Assembly: GCA_009783865.1 (NCBI GenBank)
Contig: WRCR01000082.1
Span: 1-11,564, forward strand
Direction of reading: 5' to 3'
DNA length: 11,564 nucleotides
Source of the DNA: Planctomycetaceae bacterium
GTDB lineage: Bacteria > Planctomycetota > Planctomycetia > Pirellulales > Thermoguttaceae
Positions 1 through 7,368 of the stretch are shown here, piece by piece. The notes beneath the pieces were generated by a model that was given only the letters and a program-made list of their open reading frames with translations, ran no database searches and had not been told where the DNA came from. The first letter of the stretch is position 1. Each line of letters opens with the position of its first letter. The translations under genes and the position numbers were made by a program.

Positions 1-1206
1 AAGCAATTCGTCAAGTTGTTTCTCCAGCGCACGCCGATTAACGTACACAATCACACCGATTCCCTTCGATTTGGCGTAATCAATCACCGCCTGAAGGTCG
101 AGCGGATTCGGAGCCGGATTTCGTTTCGGGTCAATGCTAACGAAAGTTGCGTCGGAATCGTCGTCATATTCGTGACCGTACCAGCCAGCATCATATTCGA
201 TGTACTGCAAATTCCGGTCTAAAGCGAAATCGACGCACGCCTTGCCGCCTGCGGTTGTCAATGTTACTTCGCGGATAACCTTGCCGGGCTTAATCCACGA
301 AGTATCAGCAATCGCACATTGAGCGTTCAAATTCAGGAGCATATAATTATGTTCGACCAATTTGCCGGGATGGTCGGCAGCCATCACGAAACGCCACGGT
401 GAACGGTACGGTTTGCCGGTTCCCTGAATCACGACATTGCCGTCAAGGGAAGCAGTCAACTGCGTTGGTTTTCCGCTGCTTGGTTGAAATTTCATTCGGG
501 CAAAGTCAACGAGTCGGGCTTCGCCGATGGAAATAGCCGGTCCATCGGGAACTTCGACAAGCAGCGGACGTTCGCAGCCCTTTTTTACCTTGCTGATAGG
601 AACTTGTTGGTAAATTCCTTGTGCGGAATAGACCGCCCAGCAGGGATGGTCGCCGTCGAAAGCAAAAGTCGTTAATTCCCGTTTGAGCGTGATAGGTTCG
701 TTTTCCTTTGTTTCAAATTCGTAACAGAAAGCAACGCCTTCATCGTAAGCACGAAAAATGATTTTCATCAATCCTATGTACTCTACGTTGGATTCGTTGT
801 AATTTTCCGGTATCGTGTCCCGCTCACCGTAAGGCGGCTTCCACGATTTGCGAACTCCGCGCGGGGTTGGGTCAGGCACCCTAATGCCGCTGGCACGTCT
901 CACAGGTCTTGCAGATTCTCTGGTAAGGATTTTCTTGAAGGATTCCCGTGAAATCATCGGCGTGGGAATGAATTCTCCGTCTAATACTCCGTCGGCGAGT
1001 TCGAAGCCGAGGTTGTACAGTTCAAGAATTTTCTTTCCTTTGAAGTACACAACTCCCCACGTTTGGTCGAGGGGACCGACGCGAATTTCGACCTTGAACT
1101 CCTCGTTAGGCGATTCCAGCGGATGTATCGTGACAAGTGCCTTGGCAACGCCGGAGAAAAAGGAAAGCGAAACAAAAAGAGCCGCAATAATGAAAGTACG
1201 CAACAT
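1..1206 (-). CDS. Secreted glycoside hydrolase family 97 protein (N-terminal 402 residues, C-terminus outside window)
   Basis: GH97 enzymes are exported alpha-glucosidases or alpha-galactosidases with an N-terminal beta-sandwich followed by a TIM barrel. The frame is open from ATG at 1206 to the left edge. Residues 1-23 form a signal peptide (MLRT, hydrophobic core, then an AKA-like site). Family marks seen are SWKPPYGERD followed by ENYNES (about 121-140), the EARLVDF segment (229-235), SPWRFVMA (269-276), DTSWIKPGK (301-309) and YDAGWYG (338-344), which leads into the barrel; VYVNRRALEKQ lies near 387-397. The catalytic acid and the nucleophile or base region are beyond the window, so a retaining or inverting mechanism and the substrate cannot be read. 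An AGGAG lies 10 nt before the ATG. The gene follows trpB by 54 nt with no visible terminator, so cotranscription is possible. Family assignment is by recall of motifs. Confidence 0.88.
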   Translation of the reverse strand, partial: MLRTFIIAALFVSLSFFSGVAKALVTIHPLESPNEEFKVEIRVGPLDQTWGVVYFKGKKILELYNLGFELADGVLDGEFIPTPMISRESFKKILTRESARPVRRASGIRVPDPTPRGVRKSWKPPYGERDTIPENYNESNVEYIGLMKIIFRAYDEGVAFCYEFETKENEPITLKRELTTFAFDGDHPCWAVYSAQGIYQQVPISKVKKGCERPLLVEVPDGPAISIGEARLVDFARMKFQPSSGKPTQLTASLDGNVVIQGTGKPYRSPWRFVMAADHPGKLVEHNYMLLNLNAQCAIADTSWIKPGKVIREVTLTTAGGKACVDFALDRNLQYIEYDAGWYGHEYDDDSDATFVSIDPKRNPAPNPLDLQAVIDYAKSKGIGVIVYVNRRALEKQLDELL

Positions 1207-1260
1207 AACCGATTAAACTCCTGCTTTATTTTTTCTGATAATTTAATTCAGGGCTTTATG

Positions 1261-2520
1261 TTAGGCGGTCGACGGGCCGCCGGCGAACATGCAGGCGGAC
1301 TGACTTTCGTAATCCAAAACGTGCTGCAAGTCCTTGTCGCCTCTGCCTGAAAGACAAACTAGAACGTTGCGACTGCGGGGGCTGAAGCCGCCCGCCTCTT
1401 TGGTCACCTGCGCTAAAGCATGTGAACTCTCCAGCGCGGGAATGATTCCTTCGTACTTGCATAACAAGTGAAACGCCTCCAACGCTTCCTTATCCGTTAT
1501 CGTTTCAATCCGTATTCGACCAATGTCCTTCAAGTATGCGTGTTCGGGACCAACTCCCGGATAATCCAAGCCCGCCGAAATCGAATACGCCTCGTGAATC
1601 TGCCCGTGCTTGTCCTGCAAAAGTTTCGTCTTCGTACCATGCAGAACGCCGATAGTACCCAATGTCAGTGAAGCACAATGTTCACCGGTCTCAAGTCCTT
1701 TGCCGGCGGCTTCTACACCGACAAGTTCAACCTCTTTGTCTTCAAGAAACGGATAGAAAATCCCTATCGCATTACTGCCGCCGCCGACTGCCGCTATAAC
1801 GCAATCCGGCAATTTACCCGTTATCGTCAGCATCTGATTGCGCGACTCTTCACCGATGATTTTCTGGAACTCCCGAACCATGTAAGGATATGGGTCGGGA
1901 CCAGCAACTGTTCCGACAACATAAAACGTGCTGTCCGCAACTTCGCTCCAATACCGCAGGGCTTCGCTCATTGCATCTTTCAAAGTCGAGGTACCGGAAT
2001 TGACCGGCACGACTTCGGCACCCAGAAGTTTCATCCTTTGAACATTCGGCTGTTGACGGCGGATGTCTTCCGAGCCCATAAACACTTTACATTCCAGCCC
2101 GAAGAGAGCAGCAACCGTTGCCGTTGCGACTCCATGCTGCCCCGCACCGGTTTCGGCAATGACGCGCTTCTTTCCCATTCTTTTCGCAAGAAGTGCCTGT
2201 CCAACCGTGTTGTTGACTTTATGCGCGCCGGTATGGTTCAGGTCTTCCCGCTTGAGATATACACGAACCGATGACAACTGCTGCGACAATCTTTTGGCGA
2301 AATATATCGGCGAAGGTCTGCCGACATAATGTTCGAGAAGATACCGGTATTCGTCCCAGAATGTTTTATCGGACAACGCTTCAAGAGCAGCGGCTTTAAC
2401 TTCGGCAAGCGGGGACATCAAGGTTTCGCCGACGTAGATGCCGCCGTATTCTCCGAAAAAACCGCCGGAGTCGGGCTGATAAACACAATCAAGGGCAGGA
2501 TAATCCGCAGAAGAAGTCAT
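1261..2520 (-). CDS. trpB: Tryptophan synthase beta chain
   Basis: TrpB is the PLP enzyme that condenses indole with L-serine to make L-tryptophan in the cytoplasm, normally as an alpha2-beta2 complex with TrpA. The 419-residue product has the full set of TrpB1 marks: LKREDLNHTGAHKVNN at 89-104 with the PLP lysine K101, AETGAGQHG at 122-130 with the catalytic glutamate E123, the phosphate-binding GGGSNAIG at 246-253, and SGRGDKDL at 391-398. It is slightly longer than the usual 395-410 residues because of both tails. trpA and other trp genes are absent here, so the gene is unlinked from its partner. A promoter is visible 40-70 nt upstream, but no Shine-Dalgarno sequence precedes the ATG. Residues 373-383 (TKEAGGFSPRS), just before the SGRGDKD motif, are encoded by a palindrome that is also found in the exbD/dtd spacer. 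Confidence 0.97.
   Translation of the reverse strand: MTSSADYPALDCVYQPDSGGFFGEYGGIYVGETLMSPLAEVKAAALEALSDKTFWDEYRYLLEHYVGRPSPIYFAKRLSQQLSSVRVYLKREDLNHTGAHKVNNTVGQALLAKRMGKKRVIAETGAGQHGVATATVAALFGLECKVFMGSEDIRRQQPNVQRMKLLGAEVVPVNSGTSTLKDAMSEALRYWSEVADSTFYVVGTVAGPDPYPYMVREFQKIIGEESRNQMLTITGKLPDCVIAAVGGGSNAIGIFYPFLEDKEVELVGVEAAGKGLETGEHCASLTLGTIGVLHGTKTKLLQDKHGQIHEAYSISAGLDYPGVGPEHAYLKDIGRIRIETITDKEALEAFHLLCKYEGIIPALESSHALAQVTKEAGGFSPRSRNVLVCLSGRGDKDLQHVLDYESQSACMFAGGPSTA
1374..1404. repeat. REP-like palindrome copy inside trpB
   Basis: On the plus strand this stretch reads TGCGGGGGCT-GAAGCCGCCC-GCCTCTTTGG-T. It matches the reverse complement of 10090-10119 at 28 of 30 positions plus one inserted G. 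It can fold into a 9-bp stem with one bulged G. It encodes TrpB residues 373-383 in a surface-type loop that varies between TrpB proteins. Homology of the two copies is inferred from the match length; chance convergence in GC-rich codons is less likely but not excluded. Confidence 0.6.
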
Positions 2521-2560
2521 TGCTTGTCAAAAACATCGGCGTTAGTAATTGAAAGTACAC

Positions 2561-2588
2561 ATTTTACCTTTTTTCAGTTCCTTTGCAA
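2561..2588 (-). promoter_or_regulatory. Sigma70-like promoter for trpB
   Basis: On the minus strand TTGCAA (2588-2583) is followed after 16 nt by TAAAAT (2566-2561). The -10 matches the consensus at 5 of 6 bases and the -35 at 4 of 6. The expected start near 2554 would give a leader of about 34 nt before the trpB ATG. Consensus matching by eye only. Confidence 0.5.
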
Positions 2589-2685
2589 GCGTATCTTTTT
2601 GTACAGTCCGATTGCAAGTTTTTTAGTGAACAATTCTGAAGTTGCTGCGGCTGAATGTATTGGATGATAAAATATGGCAACACTG

Positions 2686-4947
2686 CTATTCATACGACCG
2701 CGCCTCAATCACCGCAGCGCAGAAGGCACGCTTGGAACCATACCGCTCTTGCGGCTGCATCAGTCCCTTTTTCAACAAACGCCGGGCATTCTCATGGTCG
2801 CCAAGCATCGCACGACTGACACCGAGCGAAAAGCAAAGTTCGGCTCTGATGCCTGCTTCCTGAAAATTATCGGCATACTTTTCCACGTGTGAAAACAGCG
2901 GATGGTCTTTATCGCCGTAAACAGCCAGTTGCCGTGTGAAATCGCTCAACGCTTCTCTGCAAGGGTAACTGCAAGGACCCTCATGCCATGTTTCTTTGTC
3001 GGCAATCTTTGCCTTGGTATTCATGATGTCGTAGAACAATTCCTTGTCGCCGAACTTGACAGCAAGCCTCGCTAACCTCGAATACGGAGTGCCGCCAACC
3101 CAAGACGGTCGAAATACCTCGTCCGGCGGAATCGCCGCCAATGTTTTATTCATCGCCGCCTTTGCCTTTTCCATTTCGCCTGTTTCTGCTCGCCTTTCCG
3201 CCAAGTAGAGGAAAACGTCAGGCAACCCCAAACGGTCGGCAATTTCCGTTGCCTTATCAAGTTCGCCTCTTATAATGAGTTCCACGCAAAACCTCTCCAT
3301 TTCCGAACGCGGATTAACACGTTGTTCCGTCTCTTCTTGCCGTTTTTGTTGTTCTTCCGCTTTGTCTTGAGCCATTTTCAAATATCGGGCACCCATTTCC
3401 GATTCGCCGTCTTGCATAAGCCGCATTGCCAAATTGCGATAATAATCTATGAGGTAGCGTTCCTCCCACTTTCGTCTTTCGGCACCGTCGGCTTTTTTGA
3501 ACATCTCGATTGACTCGGTTTCGATTCGATTTGCCTCTTCCGGTGTCTTGTTTTTGAGTACATAAAGCACAATGCTGCCAAGTGGTCCCGTGGGAAAGCC
3601 GATGAAATGAAAGTTGCGATAGGTTTCGGGAGAATTGGTGATTTTTCGGAGTGTTTCGAGAGCATCGTCAACAAGACCGAGGTTCAGTTGCGCCGCAAGG
3701 ATACTGGAATAGATCAAAGATGAACTATTCTTATCAGGACTACCCGTGTAAGTGCCGAGTGCCCGTTTTTCATCGGCGATAATGATTTCGTGCTGTTTGA
3801 GCATGCGTTCGACCAGTTCCTTCGAGTTGTGCCGGAACTCGGTTTCCACGTTGAGGCGAGGAATTTTGTAGAAAAGATTGTCGGGATGCCTGAAGTTGCG
3901 TTCGTTTTGTCCGGCATGGTTTTCCATGGCATCCATTGCGTCAAGGTATTTGCCGAATTCAAGACAGCACTCAATGTAATTGTTCGTCGCAGGCCACGGC
4001 GTAGGCATTATGTTTCTCCGCGGATCGTTTCTGCCGGGAATCCCCTCCGCTTTATAGAGTTCACGTGCCTTTTGGAACCATTGCTCGAATTCTTCCGGCG
4101 TACCGTTTCTGCGGCGTTCATACAGAATGGTTCGCATAACCTGCCCTCGATGGTCTTCGGTTTTTGCAAGGGCGAAGGCTTCGTCGCTGCGTCCCAATGC
4201 TGCCAGTGCTACGGCAACGGACGGATCGCCAGTAGCCCATCTCACGGCTCGTTCGTCACGAGCCGGTTTCGGTCGTTTCCGCAGTTCTTCAAAGGCACGG
4301 TTGGCTTCCGTTCGATAGATTTTCGTGTCGGCTTCGTTTGGAACAAGCGGCGGAAAAAGCCGTTCACGATCCGGTAGAGACATATTATACTTAAGATTAA
4401 AATGTGCCGAGTCCGCCGAAAAAGCAAAGTATGATCGTTCCTCTTCATGGAACGTTTTCGCAATGGTTCGCTGAATGTAGCGACAGATATTATTGGCTCG
4501 CTCTGATGGAAGACCGCTATCGGCAATTTGCCACGCTTCTTCAAATCGTTTTTGTTCGAGCAGTGCTTCGCTGACGTAACCGGCGGTGAGCATTCCATCT
4601 TCCGGTGCCTGCGGCGGCAGCATCGTTTTGAGAAAGTTGATGCCTTTGTCGATGCGCTTTTCCCGGAACAAACGCTCGGCAACGATGAAAGTGTCGTCCG
4701 CGACTCTTTGCCGTGCGCCCCAACTCTCTGACGGTTCTTTCCGTCGATAGGGCGGTTCAACAAGGGACATCAATTCGAGTGCATCAAACTTGACCAATGC
4801 CTCCAGTGTTTCTTTTGTCAGACCGTTTTGTATCTCGCTCCGATATGCCGCCTTGAAGAGCGATTCGTAGGACGAATCGTCAATTTCTGCAAGAACCGTT
4901 AACGGAAACAGGCAGAAGCAAAATAGTAGAGCGAACCGGAGCATCAT
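2686..4947 (-). CDS. Exported alpha-helical (TPR-like) repeat protein of unknown function
   Basis: The 753-residue product starts with a clear Sec signal peptide (hydrophobic core 4-18, likely cleavage after VLA at 18-20), so it should act outside the cytoplasmic membrane. The rest is charged and helical, with scattered segments that resemble tetratricopeptide helix pairs: VAVALAALGRSDEAFALAKT (about 244-263), a GLVDDALETLRKI segment in the middle, AETGEMEKAKAAMNKTL near 600 and AMLGDHENARRLLKKGL (713-729). No catalytic motif was recognised. Such repeats usually bind other proteins; that is inference. The start overlaps the stop of the upstream YkgJ-family gene by ATGA, and AAAGG lies 7 nt before the ATG, which favours translational coupling. 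A second in-frame ATG follows directly. There is no clear terminator after the stop. Confidence 0.8.
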   Translation of the reverse strand: MMLRFALLFCFCLFPLTVLAEIDDSSYESLFKAAYRSEIQNGLTKETLEALVKFDALELMSLVEPPYRRKEPSESWGARQRVADDTFIVAERLFREKRIDKGINFLKTMLPPQAPEDGMLTAGYVSEALLEQKRFEEAWQIADSGLPSERANNICRYIQRTIAKTFHEEERSYFAFSADSAHFNLKYNMSLPDRERLFPPLVPNEADTKIYRTEANRAFEELRKRPKPARDERAVRWATGDPSVAVALAALGRSDEAFALAKTEDHRGQVMRTILYERRRNGTPEEFEQWFQKARELYKAEGIPGRNDPRRNIMPTPWPATNNYIECCLEFGKYLDAMDAMENHAGQNERNFRHPDNLFYKIPRLNVETEFRHNSKELVERMLKQHEIIIADEKRALGTYTGSPDKNSSSLIYSSILAAQLNLGLVDDALETLRKITNSPETYRNFHFIGFPTGPLGSIVLYVLKNKTPEEANRIETESIEMFKKADGAERRKWEERYLIDYYRNLAMRLMQDGESEMGARYLKMAQDKAEEQQKRQEETEQRVNPRSEMERFCVELIIRGELDKATEIADRLGLPDVFLYLAERRAETGEMEKAKAAMNKTLAAIPPDEVFRPSWVGGTPYSRLARLAVKFGDKELFYDIMNTKAKIADKETWHEGPCSYPCREALSDFTRQLAVYGDKDHPLFSHVEKYADNFQEAGIRAELCFSLGVSRAMLGDHENARRLLKKGLMQPQERYGSKRAFCAAVIEARSYE

Positions 4948-5354
4948 TTTTTGCCTTTTCCCTTTTTCTTATCCCTCAAAACAACTGCGGCATATTCTGC
5001 AACCTGTTCAGGCAATTCAAAATACTGGTCATAGACGTAATGGTCTTCATATTCGCACTTTTTGAAACTGTAAGACCGGCAAATCTTCGGTCGGCTTTCG
5101 TAATCCAAACAAAGATTCGTTGCGTCGTCCAAATTGCGGCACTTCGTATGAACGAGGAGATACCAGGTTCCGTCATCGACAAAGACGGTCGCCTTATCGT
5201 GAAGCATAAACCAATAGATATTGCTGAACTCTTTTTCGGTTTCCGGCGTATCCAGCGGCAGCGCAAAGTATCGGCAACACTTGCCGGGACAGTACTCACA
5301 AGGTATTTTTCCTTCGGGAATCTCTTTGCGGTCAGGTCGTTTGACAGGGTTCAT
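4944..5354 (-). CDS. YkgJ-family cysteine-cluster protein (putative zinc/iron-chelating)
   Basis: This 136-residue cytoplasmic protein has the cysteine pattern of the YkgJ (CxxCxxxCC) family: C19, C22, C26 and C27 near the start, then C72, C82, C92 and C100. The last part sits in the characteristic context YESRPKICRSYSF (85-97). The family is named for presumed zinc or iron(-sulfur) binding; no reaction is firmly established. The C-terminus is a run of lysines and glycines (KKKGKGKK). It sits between rpsT and the exported repeat protein, with a 4-base ATGA overlap on each side, and AGAAGG precedes its ATG by about 5 nt inside rpsT. Expression should therefore follow the ribosomal protein gene. 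Confidence 0.85.
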   Translation of the reverse strand: MNPVKRPDRKEIPEGKIPCEYCPGKCCRYFALPLDTPETEKEFSNIYWFMLHDKATVFVDDGTWYLLVHTKCRNLDDATNLCLDYESRPKICRSYSFKKCEYEDHYVYDQYFELPEQVAEYAAVVLRDKKKGKGKK

Positions 5355-5629
5355 TCTGCCTTCTGCTGTTTCAATGCACGAACAAGCGCGTTGAGACGGG
5401 ACTTCTTGCGGGCGGCAGCATTGCGGTGAATGATTTTCTTCGACCCGGCTTGGTCGAGCGTTTTCACTGCCAGTTTGAACAGTTCGTCAACCTTTTCGAT
5501 GTTGCCTTCTTTGACGGCTTTCACAAGATTCTTACAGCGGTTGCGGACAAAAGAACGGGCAGACCGATTGCGCGCCCGCGTTGCGATATTCTGACGAAGA
5601 CGTTTCTTTGCACTTTTAATGTTCGGCAT
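5351..5629 (-). CDS. rpsT: Small ribosomal subunit protein bS20
   Basis: bS20 binds 16S rRNA early in 30S assembly. The 92-residue product is close to the usual 86-90 and is strongly basic. It opens with MPNIKSAKKRLRQN, the typical S20 N-terminus, and contains the conserved KKIIHRNAAARKKSRL segment (64-79) in the last third. The ATG at 5629 is preceded by AAAGAAA at weak Shine-Dalgarno distance; AGAGG is 16 nt away. A near-consensus promoter lies 62-90 nt upstream. Unlike the common single-gene rpsT arrangement, the stop overlaps the next start (ATGA), making rpsT the first gene of a three-gene unit. Confidence 0.97.
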   Translation of the reverse strand: MPNIKSAKKRLRQNIATRARNRSARSFVRNRCKNLVKAVKEGNIEKVDELFKLAVKTLDQAGSKKIIHRNAAARKKSRLNALVRALKQQKAE

Positions 5630-5690
5630 AATTTTCTTTAATAAACCTCTCTATCTTTTCTGAACGGAAAAACACGGTAATTACCCTTTA

Positions 5691-5719
5691 ATTATTACTC
5701 TTTTAGTCCACTTTGTCAA
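5691..5719 (-). promoter_or_regulatory. Sigma70-like promoter for the rpsT operon
   Basis: On the minus strand a perfect TTGACA (5719-5714) is followed after 17 nt by AATAAT (5696-5691), which matches the -10 consensus at 5 of 6 bases. Transcription would start near 5684, about 55 nt before the rpsT ATG. It is the best promoter match in the window and fits a highly expressed ribosomal protein gene. Confidence 0.7.
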
Positions 5720-5747
5720 GTAGGACTCCCAAAGGGTAGTAAAAGGT

Positions 5748-5778
5748 AAAAGAGGGTGGAATTTTGGACTTCACCCCC
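5748..5778 (-). terminator. Possible intrinsic terminator after the Gfo/Idh/MocA gene
   Basis: On the minus strand GGGGGTG (5778-5772) and CACCCTC (5758-5752) can form a 7-bp stem with one G-U pair around a 13-nt loop, followed by TTTT and shortly after by another TTTT. It lies 30 nt after the stop of the oxidoreductase gene and just before the rpsT promoter, where a terminator would be expected. The loop is long and the U-run short, so the call is moderate. Confidence 0.45.
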
Positions 5779-5807
5779 TTGAAAAAATACAGTTGCTGCG
5801 CTAATTA

Positions 5808-7226
5808 TTAGCCCACGTTAATCCACGAATCAATCTTGTCGAAAGACCACGGCTCACGCTGTTCACGTACAAAGAACGAATTCTTTTTCGCTTCCTCGGC
5901 ACTTTCGCCTTCAAAGGTCTCCGTTTGCGGATTCCACAGTATTTTCTTGCCGCCGAGTTGCATCGAAATGTTGCCGAGATGCGCTATCGTATGCGTCCGA
6001 TGTCCGCTCTCTGCCGTATAATAGGTTGGCTTCGGCGGTTTGCCGGACTTTATGCAAATTGTAAAGTCGCGGTGTTCTCCGCCGCCGCCCCAATCATTAG
6101 CGTTGCTTTCCGGTCTTCCGAAGTCCTTCTTGTCGTCTCCGCTGTTGTCAAACTTGATTTGCAGGAGTTTTTCATCGCTTGCCGTCAATGGACTTCTCCA
6201 GCCGCGGGAAAGTACCCAGCCCTTTGTACCTTCAATTTTGATGCCCGGCACTTCCGACCATACGTCCATCGTAATACCGTTAGCATACCGGTAATAAAGT
6301 TTGAATGTGTTCGCCGTATTCCAAGGTTCTTCAAACGGCGGGAACTCGCCGGTGCCTTGAACTTCAACGGGACCCGTATCGTCTGTTCCCAAAGCCCATT
6401 GCGCAGCATTGATTAAGTGTGAACCCCAGTCGGGCAGCACACCGCCGCTATACGCCAAATTCCAACGCCAGTTATAATGAAGCCGAATCGGAATGTACGG
6501 CAAGAGCGGAGCAGGTCCCGTCCATAATTCATAATTCAATGTGTCCGGTATCGGCTGCACGGTTGTCTCACCGCCGCGCTTGTTCGGGTCGCGTGCCATT
6601 GTGTTGCCCGGCGGCAAAAGCACTTTGACGTGTTTAACTTCGCCGAGATGTCCATTGCGGGCAAGATTGACGAGTTGCTGATACACCGGTATAGACCGGT
6701 TTTCAGAGGCGGTTTGAAAAACCAATCCCGTCTTCTTTTGCGTTTCACACATAAGCCGGCCTTCCTGAATAGTGCGGGTGGGCTTTTCGCAAATCACGTG
6801 TTTCCCTGCTTTCATTGCGAAGACGGACATCGGCACGTGCCAGTGGTCGGGTGTAGCGATGCAAACTGCGTCAATATCTTTGCGGTTGACGACATCGCGA
6901 AAGTCCTCGTATGATTTGCATTCGTATTCTTTGCCGAATTTCTTGGAATAGAAATCGACAACCTGTTTTTGTGCTGCTGCGGTATAACCTTTGTCGGGGT
7001 CGCAGACGGCGACGACTTGCTGGTCGGGATTCTTGAACATCAGCGGGAGATTCCAGCCGCGGCCGTGTGAACCGCTGCCGATGAGTCCCATAGTGATTCT
7101 TTCGCTCGGCGGTGTTGTGCCGTCAAGTCCGAGAGCGGTTGACGAAACAACGACCGGTGCTAAACACGAGCCGGCTGTGACAGCAGCCGTTTTCTTCAAA
7201 AAACTTCGGCGTGAAGTATTCGACAT
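5808..7226 (-). CDS. Tat-exported Gfo/Idh/MocA family oxidoreductase
   Basis: Gfo/Idh/MocA proteins are NAD(P)-dependent oxidoreductases acting mostly on sugars and sugar derivatives. The 472-residue product begins with a twin-arginine signal (SRRSFLKK at 5-12, then a hydrophobic stretch to about 33), so it is probably exported folded with its cofactor. The Rossmann part shows GLIGSGSHGRG (47-57), AVCDPD (73-78), CIATPDHWHVP (122-132) and the hallmark CEKPT (146-150). The second domain carries GGVLPDWGSHLINAAQW (261-277), with D266 and H270 in the expected active-site region. The exact substrate cannot be read. AAAGG sits 6 nt before the ATG, and a strong promoter lies about 60-90 nt upstream. 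It appears to be a single-gene unit between rmuC and rpsT. Confidence 0.92.
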   Translation of the reverse strand: MSNTSRRSFLKKTAAVTAGSCLAPVVVSSTALGLDGTTPPSERITMGLIGSGSHGRGWNLPLMFKNPDQQVVAVCDPDKGYTAAAQKQVVDFYSKKFGKEYECKSYEDFRDVVNRKDIDAVCIATPDHWHVPMSVFAMKAGKHVICEKPTRTIQEGRLMCETQKKTGLVFQTASENRSIPVYQQLVNLARNGHLGEVKHVKVLLPPGNTMARDPNKRGGETTVQPIPDTLNYELWTGPAPLLPYIPIRLHYNWRWNLAYSGGVLPDWGSHLINAAQWALGTDDTGPVEVQGTGEFPPFEEPWNTANTFKLYYRYANGITMDVWSEVPGIKIEGTKGWVLSRGWRSPLTASDEKLLQIKFDNSGDDKKDFGRPESNANDWGGGGEHRDFTICIKSGKPPKPTYYTAESGHRTHTIAHLGNISMQLGGKKILWNPQTETFEGESAEEAKKNSFFVREQREPWSFDKIDSWINVG

Positions 7227-7285
7227 AAAAAACCTTTCTGAAATGATGAAACGATTGTTGACGTTATTGACAGGATTATTTCCGC

Positions 7286-7314
7286 ATTATATCCTGTTTC
7301 GCAAAGTTTGGCAA
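7286..7314 (-). promoter_or_regulatory. Sigma70-like promoter for the Gfo/Idh/MocA gene
   Basis: On the minus strand TTGCCA (7314-7309, 5 of 6 bases) is followed after 17 nt by a perfect TATAAT (7291-7286). The predicted start near 7279 leaves a leader of about 53 nt with AGAAAGG just before the ATG. It separates this gene from rmuC upstream. Confidence 0.7.
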
Positions 7315-7368
7315 TGTGTCCATAGCAACGTTCCTTTCAGAAAGTTTTCCGTTAATATGTCGGTAAAT

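Noticed and set aside
1678..2274. 198-codon plus-strand open frame opposite trpB
   Set aside because: It is the shadow of a well-conserved TrpB frame and resembles no known protein.
3790..4377. 195-codon plus-strand open frame opposite the exported repeat protein
   Set aside because: The minus-strand frame has a signal peptide, ribosome binding site and operon overlaps; the plus frame has none of these.
5925..6416. 163-codon plus-strand open frame opposite the Gfo/Idh/MocA gene
   Set aside because: Shadow frame of a gene with clear family motifs; no start signal.
7279..7326. 15-codon ORF (MDTLPNFAKQDIMRK) with AAAGGA upstream, before the Gfo/Idh gene
   Set aside because: It lies over the -35 and -10 boxes of the oxidoreductase promoter, so it is probably not in the transcript.
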